Assembly (NCBI GenBank): GCA_046262515.1
Contig: JBHEMP010000070.1
Location: 1-45,981, forward strand
Direction: 5' to 3'
Source: JAXDLW01 sp046262515
GTDB taxonomy: Bacteria > Chloroflexota > Dormibacteria > DASZGP01
Length of the DNA stretch: 45,981 nt
Shown here piece by piece: positions 23,074 through 31,799 of the stretch (position 1 is the stretch's first letter; each line of letters opens with the position of its first letter). Both the position numbers and the translations under genes were made by a program. The notes beneath the pieces are model-generated. The model saw nothing but the letters and a program-made list of their open reading frames with translations. It ran no database searches and had not been told where the DNA came from.

Positions 23074-24249
23074 GTGCGGGCGCGAGTTTGGACATTCCTG
23101 ACCCAGCCGGAGGTCGTCGACGAGGATCGGCTGCGACTGGTGACCACGCTGCTGATGGCCGCCGGTGGGCTGTTCTTCTTTCGGCTCAAGGCCCTGCCTG
23201 CGCTGGTCGGCTGCCTCGCCGGCGGCGGGGCAGTGCTCGCCGTGCTGTGGGCCGGCTTTCACCGCCTCGGGTTGCGGCCGCTGGGCGGATATTGGCCCGG
23301 GGTGGCGCGCGGCGTTTCCGTGGCACTGCTGCTCTTCTGCCTGCTCCCGCCCGGTCTCCCCTGGGTCCTCGCCGGCTTACTGGGGGCATTGGCGGTGGCG
23401 GTGGAGGGGGTCCAGCGCAAGGCCCTCGTGCCCCTCGCGTTCTCAGGGGTGAGCCTGGCCTGGTTGCTCGCCTGGCTGTGGCAGTCGCGCGCCGGCACGA
23501 CCTATATCGCCCCATTCGACTTTCATGCCATCGACGAGCCGATCACGCTGTGGCTACGCTTCCAGGTCGCCGTGGACCCCGTCAGGGCCTACGCCGGCCA
23601 GGTCGCGGGACCGCTCGGAGCCACCTCCTTCGGGCTGGTCGCGATCTGCGTTCTAGGGCTGTCCTACGCGCGGGCCGTCTCCTGGCACCTCCTGCTGGCC
23701 TTTTACATCCCGGTCCTGGCGATGGTCATCCTGGGACAGCGTCCCATTCCCGTATACGCATTGGATGCCCCCGCGCTGGCATTCGCCGCCCTGGTGGCCG
23801 CGGACGCTCGCCGCCTCCCGCGGAGTGCGGCCTGGCGGGTCGCCATGGGTCTCGGTGCCGGGCTGGTTGCCGCCGGGCTGCTCTATTCGGGGACCGGTTT
23901 CCACGCCTTCGGGATCGGCGTCGTCGCCTGCACCGCGGTGGTGGCGGTGTTCCAGTTCTTCGGGCTGGCCGGTTCGCCCGGGGCCCTCCAGCGTCGCTCC
24001 GAGGCTCGTCGCGACCGCGACCCGGGAACGGGCGACCCGGATGTCGCGGAGCCCGTGCCGCGGCGCACTTCCGCCGTCCAGGTCATCGCCCTCTCCGTAG
24101 CCCTTCCGCTCGGGCTGGTCCTGGTATGGCGCGACGATACTCTGCGGCGCTCCGAACGGTCGGCGCTGGTCACCATGGGCGCGGTCCTCTACTTCCTCGC
24201 CATCGGCCTGGCCCTGGCGTGGTTCTGGTTTCTGCGCATCCCCACTTAG
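23074..24249 (+). CDS. RnfD/NqrB-like multi-TM membrane protein
   Basis: A 391-residue protein with about ten hydrophobic segments and a basic cytoplasmic loop (about residues 305-345, rich in Arg/Asp). The segment VSVALLLFCLLPPGLPWVLAGLLGA-like (cut here) followed by a charged turn and a poorly kept FNPA-like site (VPLAFSG) resembles the core of RnfD/NqrB electron-transport subunits. I do not see the FMN-attachment Thr motif or other Rnf genes nearby, so the assignment is tentative; a DUF membrane protein is equally possible. It starts with GTG after CATAAT, and its stop overlaps that of the convergent MarP-like gene by 4 nt (24246-24249). Confidence 0.5.
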   Translation: MRARVWTFLTQPEVVDEDRLRLVTTLLMAAGGLFFFRLKALPALVGCLAGGGAVLAVLWAGFHRLGLRPLGGYWPGVARGVSVALLLFCLLPPGLPWVLAGLLGALAVAVEGVQRKALVPLAFSGVSLAWLLAWLWQSRAGTTYIAPFDFHAIDEPITLWLRFQVAVDPVRAYAGQVAGPLGATSFGLVAICVLGLSYARAVSWHLLLAFYIPVLAMVILGQRPIPVYALDAPALAFAALVAADARRLPRSAAWRVAMGLGAGLVAAGLLYSGTGFHAFGIGVVACTAVVAVFQFFGLAGSPGALQRRSEARRDRDPGTGDPDVAEPVPRRTSAVQVIALSVALPLGLVLVWRDDTLRRSERSALVTMGAVLYFLAIGLALAWFWFLRIPT

Positions 24250-25421
24250 CTGGCGCAGTTGCCGGTGCCGGCCGGGTTGCGGCGGCCCACCCCAGCGCTG
24301 ACGTCCGGCGCGACTTCAGTGTCGGTGAGGGCATATCCCTCCTGGGGGTTGCTGGTGGAGTTGGCGAAGACGACCCCGAGGACGTGGCCCTGCGAGTCGA
24401 CAAGCGGGCCGCCGGAGTTACCGGGACGGATATTGGCGCTGAGAACGTATATCTCACGCTGGACCTGGGCGTCACCGTAGATGTCACGCCCCTCCGCCTG
24501 GACGCGGGCGCGCACGGCTGCGGCACCCACCACCTCGTCCCCTCCGCCGGGATAGCCAATGGTTGCCCCCGCTGTCCCCCTGGTGCCGTCTCCCTGCAGG
24601 ATCGGCGGCAGGCGCAGTCCGGGTACATAGAGGATCGAGATGTCGCGTTCCGGGTCGAACAGCACCACCCGCGCTGACAGGACCCGGCCGTCCTGGAGCA
24701 ACACCGTGGTGCCGTGGGTCCCTGCCACGACGTGGGCATTGCTGGCGATGTACTCGGGCGCGACAGGGAACCCGCTGCCGAAGACCTCGCCCCCGCAGCC
24801 GAAGCTGCGCACCTTGACGGTGCGGCGCGCGGCGTCGACAACCGCCGGGTTGGTGGCGATCGCCGGGTCCAGGGTCACGGGCCCCGGCAGGTTGGGGTTG
24901 GCGATCGCGTCAAAGACCTTGGGATATGGAACCCCGGCGATGATCTGCTCCACGCCGCCGAGGAAGCCCGGGGGCCGCGGGAACAGGGCATCGATGCGGC
25001 GCAGGATGGCCGACTTTTCAATCGCGCTGGAGATCGGCGGAATAGGCCCTCGCTTGAAGGCAAGCCCGAGGAACCACGAAGTGGCGAGGACCGTGAAGAT
25101 GGAGAACGCGGCGCCCGCCAGTGAATCGAGCTGACCGCGATCGCGCGCCCGGAGCAGACGGACGCGGATCGGCTCACCGGCGGCGTAACCGATGCTGCTC
25201 CCGATGAGCGCGGCGAGGAAGAGGATCAGCAGGGCGATGTACGGGCCATTGGTCGTGCCGGCACTGACAGCCCGCTCCAGCGGCGGGGCCACCAACGCCC
25301 CGATCGCGAGCCCCAGCACGAGCCCGATATAGGAAAGCGAGGAGAGCGAGAAGCCGCGCCGGTAGCCGTTACCAAACGCGATGAAGATGGCGGCCACGAT
25401 GACCAAGTCGAGAAGGTTCAT
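24246..25421 (-). CDS. MarP-like membrane serine protease (CvpA domain + trypsin domain)
   Basis: A 391-residue protein with four N-terminal TM segments of the colicin-V-production (CvpA) type (about residues 1-125) and a C-terminal chymotrypsin-like protease. The triad is visible: His230 in ASNAHVVAG, Asp260 in DPERDISIL and Ser336 in RPGNSGGPL. Cys209 and Cys389 match the positions of the regulatory disulfide known in mycobacterial MarP, the acid/oxidative-stress protease. I place the start at ATG 25421, 8 nt after TAGCCT, rather than the overlapping TTG 25430. It is the last gene after purA on the minus strand; a 52-bp gap and the TAGCCT box suggest its own promoter. Confidence 0.88.
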   Translation of the reverse strand: MNLLDLVIVAAIFIAFGNGYRRGFSLSSLSYIGLVLGLAIGALVAPPLERAVSAGTTNGPYIALLILFLAALIGSSIGYAAGEPIRVRLLRARDRGQLDSLAGAAFSIFTVLATSWFLGLAFKRGPIPPISSAIEKSAILRRIDALFPRPPGFLGGVEQIIAGVPYPKVFDAIANPNLPGPVTLDPAIATNPAVVDAARRTVKVRSFGCGGEVFGSGFPVAPEYIASNAHVVAGTHGTTVLLQDGRVLSARVVLFDPERDISILYVPGLRLPPILQGDGTRGTAGATIGYPGGGDEVVGAAAVRARVQAEGRDIYGDAQVQREIYVLSANIRPGNSGGPLVDSQGHVLGVVFANSTSNPQEGYALTDTEVAPDVSAGVGRRNPAGTGNCAS

Positions 25422-25429
25422 GTTGTTCA

Positions 25430-25435
25430 AGGCTA
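25430..25435 (-). promoter_or_regulatory. -10 box of a candidate leaderless promoter for the MarP-like gene
   Basis: TAGCCT on the minus strand lies 8 nt upstream of ATG 25421. Confidence 0.5.
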
Positions 25436-25472
25436 CCCAGCGCGGCGGGCCGGACCTGTGTGGTCGCTGCCC

Positions 25473-26759
25473 TTAGTACGGGAGCTTGCGGAAGACGGTC
25501 TGGTCTCGGCTGGCGCCGACGCTGACGATGTCCACCGGCGCGCCGATTATCTCGGCGATGCGCTCAATGTAGGCCTGGCAGTTCGGCGGGAGGTCCTCCC
25601 AGCGCTTCGCCGACCCGATATCGCTGCGCCATCCGGGCAGGTCCTCATAAACCGGCTCGCAGTGCTTCAGGTGGCTGATGTTGCTGACGGGGTATGCGAG
25701 GTACTGGCCCCGGTGGAAGTACCCGGTGCCGACCCGGATGGTGTCGTACTCGCTGAGCACGTCCAGCTTGGTCAGGGCCACCGAGTCGATGCCATTGAGA
25801 CGTGCGGCATAGCGAGCCACGGCGCCATCGAACCAGCCCACGCGGCGCGCCCGGCCGGTGGTGGTACCGAACTCGGCGCCGGCCTCGCGAAGGGCGTCTC
25901 CCTGGTGGCCTGTCATCTCGGTGGGCATCGGCCCATAGCCCACGCGGGTGGTATAGGCCTTGAATACGCCGATCGTGGTGTCCACCTGGCTGGGAGGGAT
26001 GCCGCTACCCGTGAGGGCGCCGCCCGCGGTCGGCCACGACGAGGTCACATACGGGTATGTGCCGAAGTCAATGTCCAGCATCGCGCCCTGCGCACCCTCG
26101 AGGAGGACGTTGCTGTCGTCGTCCAGCGCCTGCTGGACCATTGGGAAGATGTCGCAGATGTAGGGCTCCAGTACCTTGCCGTAGGCCAGCAGCTGCTCCA
26201 GGACCTGGGCTTCGTCGAACTCGTCGGCATGATACAGGTGCCGCAGGACTTCGTTCTTGAGCCGCAGCACAAACTTGAGCTTTTTCTCCAGGAAGCGCGG
26301 CTTGGTCAGGTCGCCGATGCGGAAGCCGATACGGCGGATCTTGTCCTGATACGCGGGCCCGATGCCTCGGTAGGTGGTGCCGAGGCGATCGTCTCCTCGC
26401 TGCTCTTCCTCGAGGCGGTCGATGACGGGGTGGTACGGCATGATCATGTGCGCGCGGTCGGAGATGACCAGGTGCTCGCGGGTTGTGATCCCGCCCGCCT
26501 CAAGCTCACGGATCTCGTCGATCAACACCCCGGGATCGAGGACGGTGCCGTTGCCGATAACGCAGCGGCAATCTGGGAAGAGGATCCCGGAGGGGATGAG
26601 GTGGAACTTATGCGTGACGCCATCGTGGACCACGGTGTGGCCTGCGTTGTTGCCTCCCTGGGACCGGATGACCATGTCGGTGCGCGAGGCCAGGATGTCG
26701 ATGACCTTGCCCTTGCCCTCATCGCCCCACTGCCCGCCCACGAGAATCGACACAGGCAT
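25473..26759 (-). CDS. purA: Adenylosuccinate synthetase
   Basis: A 428-residue GTP-dependent ligase joining IMP and aspartate in AMP synthesis. The N-terminal GGQWGDEGKGK phosphate loop (about 8-18), NNAGHTVV with the catalytic His, GTTYRGIGPAYQDKI, LLEGAQGAMLDIDFGTYPYVT and the GTP-site LTKLDVLSEYD are all intact. It follows dnaB by 26 bp and is probably in the same leftward operon. Confidence 0.97.
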   Translation of the reverse strand: MPVSILVGGQWGDEGKGKVIDILASRTDMVIRSQGGNNAGHTVVHDGVTHKFHLIPSGILFPDCRCVIGNGTVLDPGVLIDEIRELEAGGITTREHLVISDRAHMIMPYHPVIDRLEEEQRGDDRLGTTYRGIGPAYQDKIRRIGFRIGDLTKPRFLEKKLKFVLRLKNEVLRHLYHADEFDEAQVLEQLLAYGKVLEPYICDIFPMVQQALDDDSNVLLEGAQGAMLDIDFGTYPYVTSSWPTAGGALTGSGIPPSQVDTTIGVFKAYTTRVGYGPMPTEMTGHQGDALREAGAEFGTTTGRARRVGWFDGAVARYAARLNGIDSVALTKLDVLSEYDTIRVGTGYFHRGQYLAYPVSNISHLKHCEPVYEDLPGWRSDIGSAKRWEDLPPNCQAYIERIAEIIGAPVDIVSVGASRDQTVFRKLPY

Positions 26760-26785
26760 TAGTTGACCGCCCCGGGTCGGTCCAC

Positions 26786-28144
26786 TTACTCACCCCCTAC
26801 CGGCGACTGCCGGGTGACATTGACGAACTTGGTCTGACTCTCCATGAAGAGCAGGGGAACGTCGCCGATCGGTCCGTTGCGGTGCTTGGCCACCAGCAGT
26901 TCGGTCTTGTTGCGCTTGACCTCTTCATTGTGGAGGCCCTCGCGGTACAGGAACATGACGAGGTCGGCGTCCTGCTCGATGGAACCCGACTCGCGCAGGT
27001 CCGACAGCTGTGGACGCCGGTCGCCTCGCTGCTCGGGCGCCCGGGAGAGCTGTGAGAGCGCGATCACTGGACACTCCAGCTCGCGCGCCAGGGCCTTCAA
27101 GCCTCGCGAAATCTCTGAGACCTCCTGGTTGCGGTTCTCCGGCCTGCCACTGCCGTACATCAGCTGCAGGTAGTCGATGACCACGAGCTTGATCTCATGT
27201 CGGGCCTTCAGCCGCCGGGCCCGCGCCCGCAGCTCGAGGATGCTCAGCGACGCCCGGTCGTCGATGTAGATCTGACCCTCGGAGAGGGTTCCCATGGCGT
27301 TGGCGATCTTCGACCAGTCCCCGTCCGAGAGCTTGCCCGTGCGCACCAGCTTGGAATCCACGCCCGCCTCCGCGCAGAGCAGGCGCTGGGTCAGGTCGTA
27401 GCGCGACATCTCGAGCGAGAAGACCGCGACCGGCATCTGCTCCTTGACCGCGACGTGCTGCGAGATGTTGAGCGCCAGGGAGGTCTTGCCGACGCTGGGT
27501 CGGGCAGCCAGGATGACCAGCTGCGACTTCTGAAAGCCGCCCGTCATCTCGTCCAGCTGGTAGAAGCCGCTGGGCACGCCGGTGGCGAACGTGGGGTCCT
27601 CGTGGCGCTTCTCGATCGCGTCCCACTGCTGGTTCAAGAGCGCCGAAAGGGGCTCAGCCTCCTCCGTGGTGCGCTGGTTGGAGAGGCGGAAGATCTGCTC
27701 CTCGGCCTGGCCGAGAGCGGTCTGGACGTCGATGCTGACGTTGCTGGCCAGGTCGTGGATGCGCACCGCCGTCTGCAGCATGCCGCGACGGACCGCGGCC
27801 TCCTCGATCACCTGGGCATGGGCCTCGACGTTGGCGGCGATGCCGGCGCCCGACTCCAGTGCCATCAGGTATTCGGACCCCCCGGCGGCGTCCAGGAGAC
27901 CGAGCTTGAGCAGCTGGTCGCGGACCGTGATGATATCGACCGGGTTGGTCCTGGACGCCAGCTCCATCGCCGCCCGGAAGATGTGGCCGTGCCGAGCCTG
28001 GTAAAAGGACTCCGGCTTGAGGATGTCCGACACCCGCTCCATGGCCTCGGCGCTGACCAGGCAGGCCCCCAGGACGGCGGCCTCGGCCTCCAGGTTCTGT
28101 GGGGGCGTGGCGGTGGAGGTGAAGGCGCGAGTGTCGAGGGTCAT
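26786..28144 (-). CDS. dnaB: Replicative DNA helicase DnaB
   Basis: A 452-residue hexameric 5'-3' helicase. The N-terminal primase-interacting domain starts PPQNLEAEAAVLGACL. The RecA-like ATPase domain has Walker A ARPSVGKTSLALN (about residues 215-225), Walker B VVIDYLQLM and the arginine-finger region near QLSRAPEQRGDRRP. There is no intein. It lies downstream of rplI (69-bp gap) in the conserved rplI-dnaB order, here followed by purA. Confidence 0.97.
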   Translation of the reverse strand: MTLDTRAFTSTATPPQNLEAEAAVLGACLVSAEAMERVSDILKPESFYQARHGHIFRAAMELASRTNPVDIITVRDQLLKLGLLDAAGGSEYLMALESGAGIAANVEAHAQVIEEAAVRRGMLQTAVRIHDLASNVSIDVQTALGQAEEQIFRLSNQRTTEEAEPLSALLNQQWDAIEKRHEDPTFATGVPSGFYQLDEMTGGFQKSQLVILAARPSVGKTSLALNISQHVAVKEQMPVAVFSLEMSRYDLTQRLLCAEAGVDSKLVRTGKLSDGDWSKIANAMGTLSEGQIYIDDRASLSILELRARARRLKARHEIKLVVIDYLQLMYGSGRPENRNQEVSEISRGLKALARELECPVIALSQLSRAPEQRGDRRPQLSDLRESGSIEQDADLVMFLYREGLHNEEVKRNKTELLVAKHRNGPIGDVPLLFMESQTKFVNVTRQSPVGGE

Positions 28145-28213
28145 GAGCGTCCCGCCCTGAGGGGGCTAGTGGGCTGGAACGGCGGGATCGCGCAGATCGC
28201 CGTCAGGGGCCAA

Positions 28214-28660
28214 CTATTCGGTTTCGACGTTGAGGTTGACGGTGGCGTGAACGCCATGACCGAGGTCGACCTCGGCCAGCCACGAACCTGCGGCCTTGAT
28301 GGCGTCCGGGAAGCTGATCTTGCGGCGGTCCACGGTGATCCCGTACTGGAGGGAGAGGGCATCGGCGACGTCACCATTGGTGATGGACCCGAAGAGCCTG
28401 CCATCTTCACCCGCGCGCGCGTTGAGACTGATGAACGCGGTACCAAGCTGCTGGGCCAGCAACTCCGCGTCCCCGCGGCCGCGGGCCGCCTTGCGGTCAG
28501 CGCTGCCCTTCATGCGCTCAGAGTGGGCGATCGCTCCCGGCGTGGGCTGGATCGCCAGGCGGCGGGGGAAAAGGAAATTGCGCGCGAAGCCGGGGGCGAC
28601 CTCTTTGACATCACCGCCGCGGGCGGTCCCCTCGACATCCTTCAAGAACAAAACCTTCAT
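28214..28660 (-). CDS. rplI: 50S ribosomal protein L9
   Basis: A 148-residue L9. It opens with MKVLFLKDVEGTARGGDVKEV and the signature GFARNFLFPRRLAI, then the long connecting helix and the C-terminal domain with FGSITNGDVADAL. It is full length. The usual rpsF-ssb-rpsR genes are not immediately upstream; a DUF1232-like gene takes that place 8 bp before the ATG. Confidence 0.97.
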   Translation of the reverse strand: MKVLFLKDVEGTARGGDVKEVAPGFARNFLFPRRLAIQPTPGAIAHSERMKGSADRKAARGRGDAELLAQQLGTAFISLNARAGEDGRLFGSITNGDVADALSLQYGITVDRRKISFPDAIKAAGSWLAEVDLGHGVHATVNLNVETE

Positions 28661-28668
28661 TGCTTCTC

Positions 28669-29019
28669 CTAACTGACCCGGTCAGACCGCGCGGCGACGG
28701 TCCGCCCGCGGAGGCGGTTGACATCCTGGTGGAAGAGGCTGGTGCCGGCTTCGATGGCCGCCTCGTGCTCCTCGACGAGCTCCCGTGGGGCCCGACCCAC
28801 GCTGAACCGCAGGGCCAAAAGGGTCAGAGCCACCCACTCCATCTGGCCCAGTACCGGGATCCATTCCAGCGGGACCGCCGGCACCCAGACCGCGAACAGC
28901 ACCACGCCGAGTCCGATCTTCCACCAGCGCGGCGTGCGCGGGTCCCGGTACAGGCAATAGACCAGCCGGCCGGACTTTGGCAGGCTCCGTGCCAGCCGGA
29001 AGAGGACCCCGATACTCAT
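28669..29019 (-). CDS. Small DUF1232/YkvA-like membrane protein
   Basis: A 116-residue protein. Residues about 5-75 read RLARSLPKSGRLVYCLYRDP, then a hydrophobic hairpin and IPVLGQMEW, close to the DUF1232 pattern of basic N-terminus, RDPR-P-W and 'P-x-x-IP-x-x-G'. The C-terminus is charged and helical. It is the first gene of the rplI-dnaB operon, 8 bp ahead of rplI. Function is unknown; a single hairpin membrane insertion is inferred. Confidence 0.65.
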   Translation of the reverse strand: MSIGVLFRLARSLPKSGRLVYCLYRDPRTPRWWKIGLGVVLFAVWVPAVPLEWIPVLGQMEWVALTLLALRFSVGRAPRELVEEHEAAIEAGTSLFHQDVNRLRGRTVAARSDRVS

Positions 29020-29075
29020 TGTCGTCAGCTCTCAAACCGGGCCCGGAGGAGGAACGCTGCACAGGCCCTGGAAAC

Positions 29076-29098
29076 AAAAAACCCCTCCGACGCGTCGG
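29076..29098 (-). terminator. Terminator/attenuator-like hairpin in the rplI operon leader
   Basis: In the minus-strand leader, the palindrome CCGACGCGTCGG is followed by AGGGG and then TTTTTT, 57 nt upstream of the first start codon. A preceding CGTCG...CGACG pairing would compete with it. No minus-strand gene lies upstream to need terminating, so an attenuator is plausible. The stem itself is short (4-5 bp). Confidence 0.45.
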
Positions 29099-29132
29099 CA
29101 AATCGACGGCCCGGGGGGAGATTCCTCGGCGG

Positions 29133-29138
29133 AGTATA
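29133..29138 (-). promoter_or_regulatory. -10 box of the rplI-dnaB operon promoter
   Basis: TATACT on the minus strand lies about 114 nt upstream of the first gene (start 29019), which implies a long leader, unlike the leaderless genes. I see no clear -35. Confidence 0.55.
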
Positions 29139-29180
29139 CCAGCGTGCAGCTCGCAAGATGCCGTCCCAGCGGACGCAATT

Positions 29181-29186
29181 TAGACT
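29181..29186 (+). promoter_or_regulatory. -10 box of a leaderless promoter for the M20 dipeptidase
   Basis: TAGACT is separated by 6 nt (CCACCC) from GTG 29193. It is the same box and layout as at the mutase gene. Confidence 0.65.
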
Positions 29187-29192
29187 CCACCC

Positions 29193-30566
29193 GTGAGCGC
29201 GCTTTTCGACCACGTGGATGCCAACCTCGACCGTTCCCTGGGGGAACTCCTCGAATTGCTCCGGATCCCCAGCGTCAGCGCCCTGCCCGCCCACGCCGGC
29301 GACGTGCGGGCTGCCGCGGAGGCGTCAGCGGATGCCCTCCGCCGTGTCGGCATGGAGAAGGTCCACCTTGCGGAGCACCCCGGCGGCAATCCGGTCGTCC
29401 GGGGGGACTGGTTGGGCGCGGGCCCCGGCGCGCCCACCCTGCTGCTGTATGGCCATTACGACGTCCAGCCGCCCGACCCCCTGGAGCAATGGACCTCGGG
29501 CCCTTTCGACCCGGTGGTCCGCGACGGTCGTATCTACGCTCGCGGCGCGTCAGATAACAAGGGTCAGTACTTCGCCATCCTTAAGGGGCTGGAGGCGGTG
29601 ATGGAGACCACCGGCCGCCTGCCTGTGAACGTCAAGTGGACGATCGAGGGCGAGGAGGAGATCAGCGGCCGGGCACTCTTCGACTACCTCGCCGACCACA
29701 GCGACGAACTCCGCGCGGACGCCGTGTTTGTGGCCGATAACAACTTCCCTCGCGCGGGCCTGCCCGCCGTCCTCACCGGGCTGCGCGGCCTGGTGTACAC
29801 CCAGGTCGAGGTCCAGGGCGCCTCCGCGGACCTGCATTCGGGCACCTACGGCGGAGGCGCGCCGAACCCGCTCAACGCGCTCAGCTGGATCATCGCCGGG
29901 CTCAAGGACGCCGGCGGCCACGTCACCATCCCGGGCTTCTATGACCGTGTTCTAGATCCCTCGACGGAAGAGATCGAGTCCTGGCAGCGCCTCGGCATCG
30001 ACGAGGATGCCTTGCTGCGAAATGAGATCGGCAGCGACAGTCTGTTCGGCGAGGCCGAGTTCGGGCTCCTGCACCGGATCTACGCACGGCCGACACTGGA
30101 CGTCCACGGCATCAGCGGCGGGTTCGTCGGGGACGGACCCAAGACCGTCATCCCAGCCCGGGCGATGGCCAAGATCTCCATGCGCCTGGTGCCGGACCAG
30201 GATCCCCAGGACGTCTTCCGTGCCTTCCGAGCGCGGGTTGAGGAGTTGTGCACGCCGGGGGTCAGGGTGACCGTACGGGAGATGAGCCTGGATGTGCCCG
30301 TCAAGGCCGCGGTCGACGGGAGGGGGGTCCAGGCTGCCGCCCGCGCCTTCCGGCGAGCCTTCGACGTCGAACCCGTCTTTGTTCGAATGGGGGGGAGCAT
30401 CCCCGTGATGGCGGCCTTCCAGGAACACCTCGGCGTGGAACTGATCGCCTCGGGCTTCGGCCTGCCGGACGACCGGCTTCACTCGCCCAACGAGAAGATG
30501 GACATCGCCCAGTTTGCCGGCGGCATCAAGACCAGCGCCGCCCTCCTGGAAGAGCTGGGCGGGTAG
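29193..30566 (+). CDS. M20-family metallo-dipeptidase
   Basis: A 457-residue zinc dipeptidase of the CNDP/DapE-like M20 family. Metal ligands are visible: His in LLYGHYDVQPPDP, bridging Asp in ARGASDNKGQ, catalytic Glu-Glu in IEGEEEISG, Asp in VFVADNN and His near the C-terminus in DDRLHSPNEKMD. The dimerisation insert begins near TGLRGLVYTQVEVQG. The GTG start follows a TAGACT box by 6 nt. A YbdK-like ligase gene starts 7 nt after the stop, so the two are probably co-expressed. Confidence 0.9.
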   Translation: MSALFDHVDANLDRSLGELLELLRIPSVSALPAHAGDVRAAAEASADALRRVGMEKVHLAEHPGGNPVVRGDWLGAGPGAPTLLLYGHYDVQPPDPLEQWTSGPFDPVVRDGRIYARGASDNKGQYFAILKGLEAVMETTGRLPVNVKWTIEGEEEISGRALFDYLADHSDELRADAVFVADNNFPRAGLPAVLTGLRGLVYTQVEVQGASADLHSGTYGGGAPNPLNALSWIIAGLKDAGGHVTIPGFYDRVLDPSTEEIESWQRLGIDEDALLRNEIGSDSLFGEAEFGLLHRIYARPTLDVHGISGGFVGDGPKTVIPARAMAKISMRLVPDQDPQDVFRAFRARVEELCTPGVRVTVREMSLDVPVKAAVDGRGVQAAARAFRRAFDVEPVFVRMGGSIPVMAAFQEHLGVELIASGFGLPDDRLHSPNEKMDIAQFAGGIKTSAALLEELGG

Positions 30567-30572
30567 GCCGGA

Positions 30573-31799
30573 TTGAGCATCCAGTTCTTTCCCTCGGAGC
30601 GCGCCAGCGTCGGGGTGGAGATGGAGCTGGAGCTGGTCGACCGGGACAGCCGCGAGCTGCGGTCCGTGGCCAGCGAGGTTCTTGACGAGATGGGACGCGG
30701 GCACCCGGACGGGGTGCACCCGACCGCCAAGCACGAGTTGATGGAATCCTGCGTGGAGATCCTGACCGGGGTCAACCTCACCGTGAGGGCGGCCCAGGCG
30801 GAGCTGGCCCGGACCCTCGCCGAGGTCCGCACGCACACCGCCCCGAGGAACCTCGAACTCCTCTGTTCCGGGACCCACCCGTTCACCGACTGGGCGACCC
30901 AGGACATCAGCCCCTCGGAGCGCTACCGCCAGCTTGTCAGGGACATGCAGTGGTTGGCCCGCCGCATGCAGATCTTCGGCGTCCACGTGCACTGCGGCGT
31001 CCGCGCGCCGGAAAAGGCCATCCCCATCGTCAACGCGATGACCGCATACATCCCGCATTTCCTGGGGTTATCGGCCTCCAGCCCCTACTGGATGGGAAGG
31101 GACACCGGGCTGGCCTCCAGTCGCGCAAAGGTTTTCGAGGGTCTGCCCACGGCCGGGATTCCCTACCAGCTCTCGGGATGGGATGAGTTCGAGCGCTTCA
31201 TGGGCACCCTCATCGCGGCCCGCACGATCAAGACCATCCGCGAGGTCTGGTGGGACATCCGCCCCCACCCCAACTTTGGCACCGTCGAGTTGCGAGTGTG
31301 CGACGGCCTGCCGACCCTCCATGAGGTTGGCGCCGTGACCGCCCTCTTCCAGTGCCTCGTCCACCGCATGGACACCCAGCTGGACCAGGGCTACGAGCTG
31401 CCCATGCCGAGCGAATGGGTGGTCCGCGAGAACAAGTGGCGGGCCGCCCGGCACGGCATCGAGGCGGAGGTCATCGTCGACGAGAGCGGCGCCACCCGCG
31501 AACTCAAAGGGGCGCTCCTGGAGTTGGTGGAGGAGCTGGAGCCGATGGCCCGCCGCCTGGAGTGCGAAGAGGAGCTTGGCCGCCTCCCCGGCATCATCGA
31601 GCGAGGCCCGAGCTACACCCGCCAGCGCGAGGTGATCGCCTCAGGGGGAAGCCTTATCGACGTCGTCGACAGCCTCGTCGAGGAATTGAAGTCGGACCGG
31701 CTCGGCGAACGGCGCCCACCATCGGGGGTCCCGCCCCGGGGTCCGCTTCCTCCCTCCGAGACCCCTACCCTCTCAGGACCCAGCCGGGAGGGTGAGTAA
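30573..31799 (+). CDS. YbdK-type carboxylate-amine ligase (GCS2 family)
   Basis: A 408-residue member of the glutamate-cysteine-ligase-2 superfamily, which makes gamma-glutamyl-type amide bonds with ATP. Motifs are SVGVEMELELVDRD, KHELMESCVEI, FGVHVHCGVR, WWDIRPHPNFGTVELRVCD and the linker to a Pro-rich tail. The start is TTG 30573, 7 nt after the dipeptidase stop. The 3' end overlaps the convergent M20 peptidase gene by 27 bp, and the last 30 or so residues are low complexity. The true substrate in this group is generally unknown. Confidence 0.87.
   Translation: MSIQFFPSERASVGVEMELELVDRDSRELRSVASEVLDEMGRGHPDGVHPTAKHELMESCVEILTGVNLTVRAAQAELARTLAEVRTHTAPRNLELLCSGTHPFTDWATQDISPSERYRQLVRDMQWLARRMQIFGVHVHCGVRAPEKAIPIVNAMTAYIPHFLGLSASSPYWMGRDTGLASSRAKVFEGLPTAGIPYQLSGWDEFERFMGTLIAARTIKTIREVWWDIRPHPNFGTVELRVCDGLPTLHEVGAVTALFQCLVHRMDTQLDQGYELPMPSEWVVRENKWRAARHGIEAEVIVDESGATRELKGALLELVEELEPMARRLECEEELGRLPGIIERGPSYTRQREVIASGGSLIDVVDSLVEELKSDRLGERRPPSGVPPRGPLPPSETPTLSGPSREGE

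Noticed and set aside
25458..28672. Long plus-strand open frames across purA, dnaB and rplI
   Set aside because: They are antisense mirror frames caused by high GC third positions. The minus-strand genes are textbook families with complete motifs.
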